A DNA stretch of 64,000 nucleotides. It comes from JALYXI01 sp963716685 (GTDB lineage: Bacteria; Acidobacteriota; Terriglobia; Bryobacterales; Bryobacteraceae). A program made the translations under genes and the position numbers. Below the pieces are notes generated by a model, which saw nothing but the letters and a program-made list of their open reading frames with translations, was not told the origin of the DNA and did not search any database. Shown here in pieces: positions 33,737 through 42,916 of the stretch. The stretch lies in assembly GCA_963716685.1 (NCBI GenBank), contig CAVQTR010000003.1:2852001-2916000 (forward strand), read 5' to 3'. Within the stretch, counting starts at the first letter, position 1. Each line of letters opens with the position of its first letter.

Positions 33737-34460
33737 GTCTCTCATCGTACCCGCATTTCCCGGCTTTTCACCGGACGCGCTGCGCTTCCTGGGCTCTCTG
33801 GCGCGCCACAACGATCGCGAATGGTTTCAGCCGCGGAAGGAGCAGTATGAGCAGCTTTGCAAGACTCCGATGACTGAACTCATCGCGGCGCTGCACGTCC
33901 CAATGAAGAAGTTCGCTCCGGAGTATGTGCAGGACCCGGCAAAGGCCGTTGCTCGCATCTACCGGGATACGCGCTTCAGCAAAGACAAAACGCCGTACAA
34001 GACGAATGTTTCCGCTGTGCTGCGCCGCCGCGGGCTTTCAAAGGACGGCAGCGCGCAGTTTTACATGCATGTGGATGCGAAGCAGCTGGTGCTCGCGGCC
34101 GGGTGCTATATGCCGGCCGCGGATGAATTGCGCGCCATTCGCATGCACATCTCAGAGCACTACGCGAAATTTGAGAAACTCTGCCGCGCGCCGAAGCTGA
34201 AAAGCGCTATGGGTGCGCTAAGCGGAGAGCAGCTGACCCGGCCGCCCAAAGGCTTCCCGGACCTGCCTCTGCTGCGAAACAAACAGTTCTATTTCGCGCT
34301 TCATACCGATTCCGCGCTGGCAACCACGCCGGAACTGTTCAAGACCGTTCTGGGGTGTCTGCGCGCCGCGATTCCGGTGATGGATTTCCTCAACGCGCCG
34401 CTACTGGGCCTGACCAAAGCCGACGACACGCGTTTTTTGAGCGATGGTTTAAGCTGGTAG
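33735..34460 (+). CDS. DUF2461 (TIGR02453) family protein
   Basis: The 241-residue protein matches DUF2461: FPGFSPDALRFLGSLARHND followed by REWFQPRKEQYEQL, then IYRDTRFSKDKTPYKTN and GCYMPAADELRAIR. Function unknown. Its ATG overlaps the murB start codon on the other strand (CATG at 33734-33737), so the two genes have no intergenic region. The next gene follows within seven bases, so a four-gene run (DUF2461, DinB, hydrolase, OsmC) is likely. Confidence 0.88.
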   Translation: MSLIVPAFPGFSPDALRFLGSLARHNDREWFQPRKEQYEQLCKTPMTELIAALHVPMKKFAPEYVQDPAKAVARIYRDTRFSKDKTPYKTNVSAVLRRRGLSKDGSAQFYMHVDAKQLVLAAGCYMPAADELRAIRMHISEHYAKFEKLCRAPKLKSAMGALSGEQLTRPPKGFPDLPLLRNKQFYFALHTDSALATTPELFKTVLGCLRAAIPVMDFLNAPLLGLTKADDTRFLSDGLSW

Positions 34461-34466
34461 TTACTC

Positions 34467-34976
34467 TTGAAAAACGTTTCTGCGGACGTATTGCGCACTC
34501 ATCTGAACTACACCAACTGGGCAACCAACCGGCTGCTTGCACAAGTGGCAGAACTGTCCCCTGAAGAACTGCGGTTCGATTTCGGTACCGCTACCAAAAC
34601 GGTGGTGGGAACTCTGGCGCATGTCTACTGGGCGGACACGCTCTGGCTTTGCCGTGTGCAGGGCGCGCCCCGCCCCGAGTGGAAACCCAGTGAAGTAAAC
34701 CTGGCCAGGCTTCAGCAGGAGTGGCCAGAGCTGCAGGAGCGCTGGAAAGCGTTATTCGAAAATCAGACAGATGAGACCGTTGACAACGGGGTGCATTACT
34801 CCGGGCTGGACGGCCAGCAGTTTACGCAGCCGCTTTGGCAAATCGTTCTGCACATTGTGAACCACGCGGCCCACCATCGCGGCCAAGCGTCGGGCTTTCT
34901 GCGGGCACTCGGAAAGACTCCGCAACCGCTCGACCTGGCAGCGTATTACCGGCAACTGGGTCCATGGAAATCGTAA
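34467..34976 (+). CDS. DinB-family protein
   Basis: The 169-residue four-helix protein belongs to the DinB/YfiT superfamily of metal-dependent thiol S-transferase-like proteins. Candidate metal ligands are the His in TLAHVYWAD and those in IVNHAAHHRGQ. The start is TTG 34467, six bases after the DUF2461 stop; no better in-frame start lies before the conserved LNYTNWATNRLL. DinB members can use bacillithiol or mycothiol, but which thiol this genome has is unknown. It overlaps the next gene by 13 bases. Confidence 0.83.
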   Translation: MKNVSADVLRTHLNYTNWATNRLLAQVAELSPEELRFDFGTATKTVVGTLAHVYWADTLWLCRVQGAPRPEWKPSEVNLARLQQEWPELQERWKALFENQTDETVDNGVHYSGLDGQQFTQPLWQIVLHIVNHAAHHRGQASGFLRALGKTPQPLDLAAYYRQLGPWKS

Positions 34977-36004
34977 AGCAATGGTACGGGCGCAAAATGG
35001 GCGCCTGGGAAAACCGGCTGGCCTTCCGCTCCACCAACCGCGTGGTGCGGCCGTTTGACTGGGGTATCGAATGGGCCGCTGACTGGCCCAATGCGCGGCG
35101 CGTGCCGCGCAACGGAAAGACAGCTGAAGAGTGGCTTGCCGAACTGAATCGCGACGCCATCGCTCACAGCGAGGAGTTTTTCAGTTACCGACAGCCGGAA
35201 GATTTCCGGGTGGCGGACGAGATGTTAAAGTTCACCTCCGCGGTGGAGACGCCGTATCCCGAAAACAACACGGTCCACGCGCGCATCTTCCCTGCCCGGG
35301 GTAAGCGCGCTGTGGTGGTGCTGCCGCACTGGAACGCAAGCCTGAATCAGCATGTGGCTCTCTGCGCCGGAATCGCGAAGCTGGGCATCACAGCGCTGCG
35401 CCTCAGCCTGCCTTATCACGATTACCGCATGCCGCCGGAGCTGGAGCGCGCGGATTACGCGATGTCCTCCAACATTGCGCGGTCGATCGACGCCACGCGG
35501 CAGGCCGTCATTGATGTGCGTTCCTGTCTCGACTGGATGCAGCGGGAGGGCTTTGAGAGCCTCGGTATCGTGGGCACCAGCATCGGCTCCTGTTATGCGT
35601 TCCTGGCCAGCGCGCATGACCCGCGCATCGCCGTCAATGTCTTCAACCACTGCTCCACATATGTCGCGGATGTGGTGTGGAGCGGCCTTTCGACGCGGCA
35701 CATCCGGCAGGGGATTGAACACGATATCAGTCTGGAGCGTCTGCGCGAAGCGTGGGCGGCCATCAGCCCGGTTCACTACATGGATAAGTTCGCGGCGCAG
35801 AAGAAGAAGTCGATGTTCATCTACGCCACTTACGACACCACTTTCCCCGTGGAACTTTCCCGCGACACCATCAGGCAGGTTCGCAGTCACGGCATCGATG
35901 CCAAAATCGTAGCTATGCCGTGCGGCCACTACACCATCGGCGAAGCTCCTTTTAAGTTCATCGACGGATATCACATTTGCTCCTTCCTAAAAAAATGGCT
36001 TTAG
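34964..36004 (+). CDS. Alpha/beta-hydrolase (Abhydrolase_18-like)
   Basis: The 346-residue protein has a ~90-residue N-terminal cap-like region and an alpha/beta-hydrolase core with AVVVLPHWNA, the nucleophile elbow GIVGTSIGSCYAF (G-T-S-I-G), and a C-terminal MPCGHYTIGEAPF that supplies the histidine. It resembles Abhydrolase_18-type proteins of unknown substrate. No signal peptide. The ATG at 34964 lies inside the DinB gene end (13-base overlap); the longer frame to 34835 is antisense-like and rejected. Its 3' end overlaps the OsmC gene by ten bases. Confidence 0.82.
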   Translation: MEIVKQWYGRKMGAWENRLAFRSTNRVVRPFDWGIEWAADWPNARRVPRNGKTAEEWLAELNRDAIAHSEEFFSYRQPEDFRVADEMLKFTSAVETPYPENNTVHARIFPARGKRAVVVLPHWNASLNQHVALCAGIAKLGITALRLSLPYHDYRMPPELERADYAMSSNIARSIDATRQAVIDVRSCLDWMQREGFESLGIVGTSIGSCYAFLASAHDPRIAVNVFNHCSTYVADVVWSGLSTRHIRQGIEHDISLERLREAWAAISPVHYMDKFAAQKKKSMFIYATYDTTFPVELSRDTIRQVRSHGIDAKIVAMPCGHYTIGEAPFKFIDGYHICSFLKKWL

Positions 36005-36438
36005 TTCATCGCTATCCGGCGTCGCTCGCCTGGAGCGGCAGCACGGGCGTGGGCTACGATCATTACGATCGCACGCACACCATCGAGCCTTTGCAGCTGA
36101 GCTCCGATCCTGCGTTTAAGGGCAACCCGGCACTGCTTAACCCGGAGAAACTACTGGTGATGGCCGCGTGTTCGTGCCAGTTGCTTGCCTTCCTCGCCGT
36201 GGCGGCGCGCGCGCGTCTGGAGGTGGTCAATTACGAAGATCATGCCGAAGGGGAAATGCCGGAAGACGACAAGCCGGTCCGCATCACGCGCATTGTCCTC
36301 AATCCGAAGATCACGGTTCGCGGCGTCGTTGCGGAAGAGCGGGTTCGCAGTCTGGTGGAACTCGCGCATCGCGAATGCTACATCGCCAACAGCCTGAAAA
36401 CCGATGTGATCGTGCGCCCGTCGATTCTCTTCGTCTAA
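35995..36438 (+). CDS. OsmC/Ohr-family peroxiredoxin-like protein
   Basis: The 147-residue protein matches the OsmC family, with the two redox cysteines in the expected places: one in VMAACSCQLLAFLAV and one in AHRECYIANSLKTDV. OsmC/Ohr proteins reduce organic hydroperoxides with dihydrolipoamide-type donors. The RYPASLAWSG start is typical of the 'OsmC-like' subgroup. It overlaps the preceding hydrolase gene by ten bases and converges with the S9 peptidase gene. Confidence 0.85.
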   Translation: MALVHRYPASLAWSGSTGVGYDHYDRTHTIEPLQLSSDPAFKGNPALLNPEKLLVMAACSCQLLAFLAVAARARLEVVNYEDHAEGEMPEDDKPVRITRIVLNPKITVRGVVAEERVRSLVELAHRECYIANSLKTDVIVRPSILFV

Positions 36439-36441
36439 CCT

Positions 36442-38412
36442 CTACTTCAGGTTTGCGTTAAACCAGGCGACCGTTCGCTTCACCAGATCTTCAACGTGCT
36501 TCGGGTCGTGAAAGCGGTGCCCTTCGTTGGGATACACCACGAATTCGGTTTTGACACCAAGCGTCTTCAACGCGTGCCAGAACTCATACGATTGCGGCGC
36601 GGGGCACTCGCCGTCACGGTCTCCCACCACCACCAGCGTCGGAGTCTTCACGTTTTTGATGTACGTGATGGGTGAGCTCTTCGCATATACCGCCGGGTCG
36701 TCGTAGACCGAAGCGCCGAAATACGGGATCATCCATTCGTCAATGGAGTTCTCGCCGTAGTAGCTCAGCCAGTTGGCGATGCCGGCTCCGCTCACCGCGG
36801 CATGGAAGCGGTTCGACTGCGTGACCGTCCACATGGTCATGTACCCGCCATAGCTCCAGCCGCCCACGCCGATGCGCTTCTCGTCCACGGGCAGCGTTTT
36901 CACCACTTCATCAACGCCGGCCAGGATGTCCCGCAGATCGCCGTAACCGAAATCCTTCACGTTGCCGCCGGTGAACTTTTCTCCCTCGCCGTAACTGCCG
37001 CGCGGGTTCGGAAACAGCACGAAGTAGCCTTCCGGCGAGAGCAGACTAAAATCGAAACCGGGGAACGGCCAGGAAGGCGATTTCGCCGCGGCAGGACCGC
37101 CATGAATCGAAACCACCATCGGGTAACGGCGCTTCGGGTCGTAGTCTTTGGGAAACAGAAGCCAGCCCTGCACCGTCGCGCCGTCGCTGGTCCAGTGCAG
37201 CTTCTTCGTTTCTCCCCAGTTCGGACGCGCGGACGAATTCCCCTGTGTGCGCGGACGCCAGTCGTTGATAGGACCCGCCCACACCTCAGGCGGTCGCTGC
37301 CACGAAGTGCGCACCAGCGCGGCTGTTTTGCCGTCGGCTGCCAGCGAGATGCTTAGGTCGCCGTCACCGCTCGCGATGGATTCGTCACCGCGCCACAGCG
37401 TCTCCGTCGCGCCGTTCGTTGGGTCCAGCCTGGTGATGGCGCTCCCGCCATCTTCACGTTCCGTCATTACCAGCCTGTTGCCGGACCATCGCAGCCACGC
37501 GGGCGAAGTTCGGCGGCCAGGAGTGATGTCACGCGCCGCGCCGCCGCCCGCGGCCACCGTATATACGTCGCCTCCGGTCGAGCCCTCATCGCTCATCAGG
37601 CCGCCAATGAAGGCGATGCTCGCGCCATCCGGGGACCAGCGCGGAACAGCAATCTGCGTCGTCGGTTTCAGAATCAGACGCGTCTGCCCCGACTTGGCAT
37701 CGATCGCGTAGAGCTGCGCGACCCACCAATTGTTATCGCCCGCGCCTTTCGCCGCCGTGTACACCAGCTGCCGCGAATCGGGCGACCAGTCATATTCGTA
37801 GACGTACGTATCGGCTGGAGAAAGAGGCTGCGCTTTGCCTGAAGCCGGATCGATCAGGGTGAGACGCTGCTCGAAGAACTTATCCTCCACCACACCGGCA
37901 TCTGCAGTGGTGGGCTCGAGCGGTCCCGCGGCGCGAACCGCATTTTCCGTGAAGAGGACCGCAATGCGGCGTCCGTCGGGAGACCAGCGCGCCTCCTGCA
38001 GGAAGCCCGCCAGATCGGTGAGCCGGCGCGCCATGCCGCCCTTTGCAGGCGCCAGATAAAGCTGCCGCTGACCTCGCTTCGCGCAATCGGAGAAGAATGC
38101 GAGCTGCGCGCTGTTCGGGGACCACGCCAAACCTTCTTCGGCGCAGGCCTGCTCGTCGCCGCCTCCGCTGACACGCACCGGCTTCGCTCCCGCGCGGTTC
38201 AGGTCCAGAAGATTGATCGTGGTGTTCCGGGATTCGCTGTTGTCTTTCGCCCGGGTGGACTCGATCCACGCCAGATGGTTCCCGTCCGGAGAAATGACGG
38301 TGGCGCGGTAATTCTTCACATTGTAGAGAGCGGCGAGAGTCTTCTCGATCTGCGCGAAGGCGGGCGCGGCACAAAGACCCCAAGCGACCAGGAATGCGGA
38401 AACGCGGGGCAT
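36442..38412 (-). CDS. Exported S9-family (prolyl oligopeptidase type) peptidase
   Basis: The 656-residue protein has a signal peptide (ending CAAPAFAQ), a TolB/WD40-type propeller (about residues 40-390) and an alpha/beta-hydrolase domain with the elbow GGWSYGGYMTMW (S520), VVGDRDGECPAPQS for the acid and YPNEGHRFHD for the histidine. It is a second, distinct S9 paralogue in the window. It lies seven bases downstream of uraD on the same strand, so the two may be co-transcribed. Confidence 0.93.
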   Translation of the reverse strand: MPRVSAFLVAWGLCAAPAFAQIEKTLAALYNVKNYRATVISPDGNHLAWIESTRAKDNSESRNTTINLLDLNRAGAKPVRVSGGGDEQACAEEGLAWSPNSAQLAFFSDCAKRGQRQLYLAPAKGGMARRLTDLAGFLQEARWSPDGRRIAVLFTENAVRAAGPLEPTTADAGVVEDKFFEQRLTLIDPASGKAQPLSPADTYVYEYDWSPDSRQLVYTAAKGAGDNNWWVAQLYAIDAKSGQTRLILKPTTQIAVPRWSPDGASIAFIGGLMSDEGSTGGDVYTVAAGGGAARDITPGRRTSPAWLRWSGNRLVMTEREDGGSAITRLDPTNGATETLWRGDESIASGDGDLSISLAADGKTAALVRTSWQRPPEVWAGPINDWRPRTQGNSSARPNWGETKKLHWTSDGATVQGWLLFPKDYDPKRRYPMVVSIHGGPAAAKSPSWPFPGFDFSLLSPEGYFVLFPNPRGSYGEGEKFTGGNVKDFGYGDLRDILAGVDEVVKTLPVDEKRIGVGGWSYGGYMTMWTVTQSNRFHAAVSGAGIANWLSYYGENSIDEWMIPYFGASVYDDPAVYAKSSPITYIKNVKTPTLVVVGDRDGECPAPQSYEFWHALKTLGVKTEFVVYPNEGHRFHDPKHVEDLVKRTVAWFNANLK

Positions 38413-38419
38413 GCCCCTA

Positions 38420-38899
38420 TTATGCGGGTTGACGGGTAAGCAGCCGCTTCAACCGGAGGTGCGTGATCTGGCGCTGTTGTTCCGCCGCCACCCGCAGTTC
38501 GGCGCCAGGTTCGTGCGTCATGCGTTCGCGGAGCACCTTCAGGATCTGATCAGCGGTTTTGCCGGTGGCACACACCAGGAAAATGTATCCGAAGCGCTCT
38601 TCGTATTCCCGGTTGGCTTCGCGCAGTTCTACAGCGGCTTCGTGCGACCCGTGGCGCACCGTGTGCTGCTCCTCCTGCGACCACTGATTGTCGCTTCGCT
38701 CCCCGATGCGTGGATGCGATCGAAAAGCTTCCAGCCAGTCGCTCGGACCCAGGCTCCACCAGATGCTATCCGCGGTGGCGAGCACTTCCTTCGCATTGGG
38801 AAAAGAGTGCGCGGCCATGGAAGAAGCCCATTTTGCGGAACCGCAACATTTCAATAACTCCCCGGCATCGAACCGGATCATGCCCAGCACGAATGCCAT
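38420..38899 (-). CDS. uraD: 2-oxo-4-hydroxy-4-carboxy-5-ureidoimidazoline (OHCU) decarboxylase
   Basis: The enzyme decarboxylates OHCU to S-allantoin in urate breakdown. The 159-residue protein has the family motif FRSHPRIGERS and QWSQEEQHTV, followed by REYEERFGYIFLVCATG, which fits OHCU decarboxylases well. The conserved part starts near IRFDAGEL; ATG 38899 is preferred, and ATG 38881 is also possible. No uricase, HIU hydrolase or allantoinase gene is near, so the pathway context is missing here. Confidence 0.88.
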   Translation of the reverse strand: MAFVLGMIRFDAGELLKCCGSAKWASSMAAHSFPNAKEVLATADSIWWSLGPSDWLEAFRSHPRIGERSDNQWSQEEQHTVRHGSHEAAVELREANREYEERFGYIFLVCATGKTADQILKVLRERMTHEPGAELRVAAEQQRQITHLRLKRLLTRQPA

Positions 38900-38954
38900 T
38901 ATGTCATCGGTGGAGAAAAGCCACCTTGTGTTATTTTGAGGTGGTTTACTTCGC

Positions 38955-39575
38955 TTGCCGCCCTTCGTTCTAGATCCGGTCGAGGTGAGGGTTCTCGCCT
39001 CGCTTCTCGAAAAAGAAAGCACCACTCCCGAGTATTACCCGCTCACTCTGAACGCCCTGGTAAACGCCTGCAATCAGAAATCGAACCGGTATCCGGTGGT
39101 CTCGTATGACGAGCAGGATGTCGCGGCGGCACTGGAGCAACTGCGCGCTAAGAGGCTATCCACCGTGATCGTCTCCGGCGGCCGCGCGCAGAAATATGCA
39201 CAGCGCATTTCGGAAACGCTGAACATGGGACGGCGCGAACTGGCGCTGCTCTGCACGCTGATGCTGCGAGGCCCGCAGACGCTGGGCGAGCTGCGCGATC
39301 GCGCTGACCGCATGTACCATTTCGACGACCTGGAACAGGCGGAGCTTTGCCTGCAGCATCTGGTGGATGGCGAGATGGCGGTGAAACTGCCGCGCCAGCC
39401 CGGACAAAAGGAAAGCCGCTACGCCCACCTGCTTTCGGGCGAGGTGCAGTTCGATGCAACCGCCGAGCAGGAGCCGGAGCGTTCACCGGACCGTCTGGCC
39501 GCGCTGGAAGCCCAGGTCGCCGAACTGCGCGAGCAGGTGCGCACGCTGCAACGGCAAATCGAACAGTTCCTCTAA
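38955..39575 (+). CDS. YceH family (DUF480) winged-helix protein
   Basis: The 206-residue protein matches YceH/UPF0502: VEVRVLASLLEKESTTPEYY then LTLNALVNACNQKSNRYPV, and MGRRELALLCTLMLRGPQTL, two tandem winged-helix domains. The C-terminal ~35 residues form a short coiled coil (LAALEAQVAELREQVRTLQR). The start is TTG 38955 with AGGTGG ten bases upstream. Function is unknown. It is divergent from uraD and followed within five bases by the DUF2383 gene. Confidence 0.87.
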   Translation: MPPFVLDPVEVRVLASLLEKESTTPEYYPLTLNALVNACNQKSNRYPVVSYDEQDVAAALEQLRAKRLSTVIVSGGRAQKYAQRISETLNMGRRELALLCTLMLRGPQTLGELRDRADRMYHFDDLEQAELCLQHLVDGEMAVKLPRQPGQKESRYAHLLSGEVQFDATAEQEPERSPDRLAALEAQVAELREQVRTLQRQIEQFL

Positions 39576-39579
39576 ACCT

Positions 39580-40050
39580 ATGACCAATCCTGTTACTCCG
39601 GACGAGATCATCGCGCGCCTGAATGGCTTGATGGAAGCGTGCCGCGATGGCGAGCGCGGGTATCGCACAGCAGCCGCGGATGTGCACAACACCGAGCTGC
39701 AGACCATCTTCGAAGAGTACGCTCACCAGCGCGCCGGCTTCGTGAAGGAGCTGGAAGCGGAAGTGATTCGCCTGGGCGGAACGCCGGAAGAGACGGGATC
39801 CATCGCGGCAGCAGTCCATCGCGGCTGGATGGATCTTAAGGCCGGCCTGACCGGCGGCGGGGTGCATGCGATCGTCGCGGCATGTGAAACCGGCGAGGAT
39901 GCCGCTCAGGCAGCTTTCGAACGCGTGGTGAACCTCGATATCACCGGCCAGACACGCTCGCTCGTGGAAAAGCAGTGGCACAAAATTCAGGAAGCGCATC
40001 AGCGGCTGCTGCGGCTCAAAAAAGAGACGGCCGCCGATGGCGACAGTTAA
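39580..40050 (+). CDS. Ferritin-like PA2169-family (DUF2383) protein
   Basis: The 156-residue, mostly helical protein matches DUF2383/PA2169: LNGLMEACRDGERGYRTAA, FEEYAHQRAGFVKELEAEV and LKAGLTGGGVHAIVAACETG. The fold is a four-helix ferritin-like bundle; metal binding is possible but not shown. In other bacteria these genes are often stress-induced. It overlaps rlmI by 14 bases. Confidence 0.85.
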   Translation: MTNPVTPDEIIARLNGLMEACRDGERGYRTAAADVHNTELQTIFEEYAHQRAGFVKELEAEVIRLGGTPEETGSIAAAVHRGWMDLKAGLTGGGVHAIVAACETGEDAAQAAFERVVNLDITGQTRSLVEKQWHKIQEAHQRLLRLKKETAADGDS

Positions 40051-41206
40051 AGTAACCCGCAAAGCCGCGGCCCGCGTCACTGCCGGGCATCCATGGATCT
40101 TCCAAAGCGATGTGGCGGATGCCGGCGAAGCGCAGCCCGGCGACACCGTCGGTGTTATCGAGGCGAACGGGCGTTTTCTCGGGACCGCTCATTACAGCGC
40201 AGCCTCTCAGATCACGCTGCGCATGCTGTCTACGCGGCAGGTGGAAACGGATCGCGCCTTCTTCCGCGAACGCCTGACAACGGCGCTGCGTCTGCGTCAG
40301 AGTCTGCTTCTGGGGACGACGGCTTATCGTCTGGTGCACGCCGAAGCCGATTTCCTGCCTGGCCTGATCGTGGACCGCTACGGAGATTACTTCACCGTGC
40401 AGACGCTCGATCAGGGAATGGATCGCGCCTCCCCCGAAATCGTCGCCACGCTGGTGGAAATCTTTGCGCCTGCGGGAATTATCGCGCGCAACGATTCCGC
40501 CGTGCGCACGCAGGAAGCGTTGCCGCGCGAGACACGCGTGCTCCATGGCGAAATCCCCGATGACGTGGAACTTGAGTTAAACGGCCTCCGGCTGCACGCC
40601 GACCTGGCGCACGGCCAGAAGACCGGTATTTTTCTCGACCAGCGGGAGAACTACGTGGCTGCTGCGCGTTATGCGCACGGACGCGCTCTCGACTGCTTCA
40701 CATCGGGCGGAGGCTTCGCGCTCCACATGGCTCCGCGCTGCGAAGAGGTGGAAGCGGTGGACAGCAGCGCCGCGGCTCTCGCCATGGCGGCGCGGAATGC
40801 GGAGTCGAACGGGATCGGGAACATTCACCTGCGCGAGGCGGATGTATTCGAGCTGCTTTCGAACACGCGGCGGCGTTTCCACACGATTGTGCTCGATCCG
40901 CCGGCGTTCACCAAGTCCAGAACCCGGAAGGACGCGGCGCTGCGCGGCTATAAGGACATCAATCTGCGAGCCTTGAAGCTGCTCGAGCCGGAAGGCGTGC
41001 TGATCACCTGCTCCTGCTCGCATCATGTCAGTGAAGCGGATCTGCTGGAAGTGATCGCGGAGGCATCGCTCGACGCCGGCCGGACGCTGCGGGTGCTGGA
41101 GAGGCGGACGCAGGCGCTGGATCATCCGGTGCTGCTGACCGTGCCCGAAACCCACTACCTGAAATGCATCATTCTGCAGGCGGCGGATTCAGCTTCGCGT
41201 CTATGA
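40037..41206 (+). CDS. rlmI: Class I SAM-dependent rRNA methyltransferase, RlmI type (23S rRNA m5C1962)
   Basis: The 389-residue protein has an N-terminal PUA domain (residues ~1-75, with AGHPWIFQSDV), a linker domain and a Rossmann methyltransferase with GQKTGIFLDQREN, LDCFTSGGGFALH, VLDPPAFTKSRTRK and LITCSCSHHV. These are hallmarks of RlmI-like enzymes. The serine of the normally LNLF/YSYTGGF motif here is FTSGGGF. It is the last gene of the yceH-DUF2383-rlmI run and overlaps the convergent 78-residue protein gene by 38 bases. Confidence 0.92.
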   Translation: MATVKVTRKAAARVTAGHPWIFQSDVADAGEAQPGDTVGVIEANGRFLGTAHYSAASQITLRMLSTRQVETDRAFFRERLTTALRLRQSLLLGTTAYRLVHAEADFLPGLIVDRYGDYFTVQTLDQGMDRASPEIVATLVEIFAPAGIIARNDSAVRTQEALPRETRVLHGEIPDDVELELNGLRLHADLAHGQKTGIFLDQRENYVAAARYAHGRALDCFTSGGGFALHMAPRCEEVEAVDSSAAALAMAARNAESNGIGNIHLREADVFELLSNTRRRFHTIVLDPPAFTKSRTRKDAALRGYKDINLRALKLLEPEGVLITCSCSHHVSEADLLEVIAEASLDAGRTLRVLERRTQALDHPVLLTVPETHYLKCIILQAADSASRL

Positions 41207-41405
41207 ACTGAAGGGCTTTGTTCTGCTGCTCGATATAGCGGGGATTGGTGCTGGTTTCGATGGCGAGGAGGATTCGCTTCCGTTGCAGGAGGAGGCTTTC
41301 GCGCTCCGCCTGCTCCGGTGTAAGAGGGACGGACTGACTGGCGCCGCGGTTGAACTTTTCGGCCTGTTGTTCTTCGACCGATTTGCTCTCCCAGCCGCGC
41401 GACAT
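41169..41405 (-). CDS. Small hypothetical protein downstream of rplQ
   Basis: A 78-residue, highly charged, mostly helical protein. The central LTPEQAERESLLLQRKRILLAIE and PRYIEQQNKALQFIDAKL suggest two helices. I recognise no family. It starts seven bases after the rplQ stop on the same strand, so it would be the last gene of the ribosomal operon. Its last 38 bases overlap rlmI on the opposite strand. Confidence 0.6.
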   Translation of the reverse strand: MSRGWESKSVEEQQAEKFNRGASQSVPLTPEQAERESLLLQRKRILLAIETSTNPRYIEQQNKALQFIDAKLNPPPAE

Positions 41406-41412
41406 AGGATAT

Positions 41413-41862
41413 TTACGATTCGGCGGGCGGTTCTTCGAGACCTTCGCGCTGAGCCTTGAGGCGCTCTTCGCGGCGTTTCGCGCGTTCGGCCGAACGCTTG
41501 ACCAGTTCCGAACCTACCAGTTCGATGATGGCCTGCTCCGCGCCGTCGCCTTTGCGGAAGCCGAGGCGAACGATGCGGGTGTAGCCGCCGTTGCGCTGGC
41601 CGAAGCGGCTGCCCAAAGTATCGAACAGCTTCTGCACGGATTTCGGCGTTTCGAGAAAAGCGGCCGCCTGACGGCGTGAATGCAGCGTATCGCGCTTAGC
41701 AAGCGTGATCATGTTATCGACCAGCCCTTTGATGGCCTTGGCCTTAGGAACCGTGGTCACCACGCGCTCATGTTCGATGACGCTGGTGACCAGGTTCTTC
41801 AGAAGCGAATTGCGAGCGCCAACATCGCGCTTGAGTTTGGCGGTACCGACGCGGTGTCTCAT
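41413..41862 (-). CDS. rplQ: 50S ribosomal protein L17
   Basis: L17 sits near the exit tunnel on the 50S subunit. The 149-residue protein matches over the N-terminal 120 residues (RHRVGTAKLKRDVGARNSLL, TLGSRFGQRNGGYTRIVRLG) and ends in a short acidic tail. It is intact. Its start overlaps the rpoA stop by four bases. Confidence 0.97.
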   Translation of the reverse strand: MRHRVGTAKLKRDVGARNSLLKNLVTSVIEHERVVTTVPKAKAIKGLVDNMITLAKRDTLHSRRQAAAFLETPKSVQKLFDTLGSRFGQRNGGYTRIVRLGFRKGDGAEQAIIELVGSELVKRSAERAKRREERLKAQREGLEEPPAES

Positions 41863-42902
41863 TCGAACTGCTGACCCTCATCATCCAGTTCAGAGCCTTC
41901 GACCACCGAACCCGGGGGGGGCGGCGGCGGTGCTACCAGGCGGCCATGCGCATCCGGCTTCATGCCGAGGCTGAGACCCATGGTGCCTAGAATTTCCTTG
42001 ATTTCATTGAGCGACTTGCGGCCGAAATTCTTGGTGCGCAGCATCTCGGATTCCGACTTCTGCACCAGTTCGCCGATGGTCTGAATGTTGGCGTTCTTCA
42101 GGCAGTTGTATGAGCGAACCGAGAGCTCGAGCTCTTCCACGGACCGGTTGAGCTGATCGCCCATCTTGTCCATGCCGCGCTCGGAGGTCTCTTCGGAAGC
42201 TTCGGCGACTTCTTCAAAGTTGATGAAGATGGTCATGTGATCTTTCAGCAGCTTGGCCGCGTACCCAATGGAATCCTGCGGCGAAACCGCGCCGTTGGTC
42301 CAGACTTCGAGGGTGAGCTTGTCGTAGTCCGTCATCTGTCCGAGACGCGCGGCTTCGACGCTGAAGTTGACCTTGCGAACGGGCGAGTGAACAGAGTCGA
42401 TCGGGATGTAACCGACGGCCAGATCTTCATCGAAGTTCTTATCGGCTGAGACATAACCGCGTCCGGTACGCAGACGCATTTCGATGTTGAGCTTGCCGCC
42501 CTCGCTGACGGTGGCGACATGCAGGTTGCGGTCGAGCACTTCCACATCGGCATCGGTCTGAATCTGACCGGACAGGATATCGCCCGCCTGATCGACGGAG
42601 AGGCGGACGGTTTTCATGCCCTCGCCCATGATCTTGAACGGAATCTGCTTCAGGTTGAGGATGATGTCGGTGGCGTCTTCGACAACGCCGGGGATGGGGC
42701 TGAATTCGTGGTCGGCGCCTTCGATGCGGACAGCGGTGATGGCGGCGCCCTCAATGGAGCTGAGGAGCACGCGGCGGAGTCCGTTACCGATGGTGGTGCC
42801 GAACCCGCGCTGGAAGGGTTGCGCGGTGAACATGCCATACCGTTCCGTAAGGGTTTCGGTATTGGCGACCAGACGCTTTGGTTTTTGGAAGCCTTTGAAC
42901 AT
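41859..42902 (-). CDS. rpoA: DNA-directed RNA polymerase alpha subunit
   Basis: The 347-residue protein has the N-terminal assembly domain (PFQRGFGTTIGNGLRRVLLS, the conserved dimer motif) and a C-terminal DNA/activator-binding domain (LSVRSYNCLKNANIQTIGEL, NFGRKSLNEIKEIL). The C-terminal tail contains a run of prolines. It is intact and marks the downstream edge of the frameshift-rich zone. Confidence 0.98.
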   Translation of the reverse strand: MFKGFQKPKRLVANTETLTERYGMFTAQPFQRGFGTTIGNGLRRVLLSSIEGAAITAVRIEGADHEFSPIPGVVEDATDIILNLKQIPFKIMGEGMKTVRLSVDQAGDILSGQIQTDADVEVLDRNLHVATVSEGGKLNIEMRLRTGRGYVSADKNFDEDLAVGYIPIDSVHSPVRKVNFSVEAARLGQMTDYDKLTLEVWTNGAVSPQDSIGYAAKLLKDHMTIFINFEEVAEASEETSERGMDKMGDQLNRSVEELELSVRSYNCLKNANIQTIGELVQKSESEMLRTKNFGRKSLNEIKEILGTMGLSLGMKPDAHGRLVAPPPPPPGSVVEGSELDDEGQQFE

Positions 42903-42916
42903 AGTTTTTTACCTGC

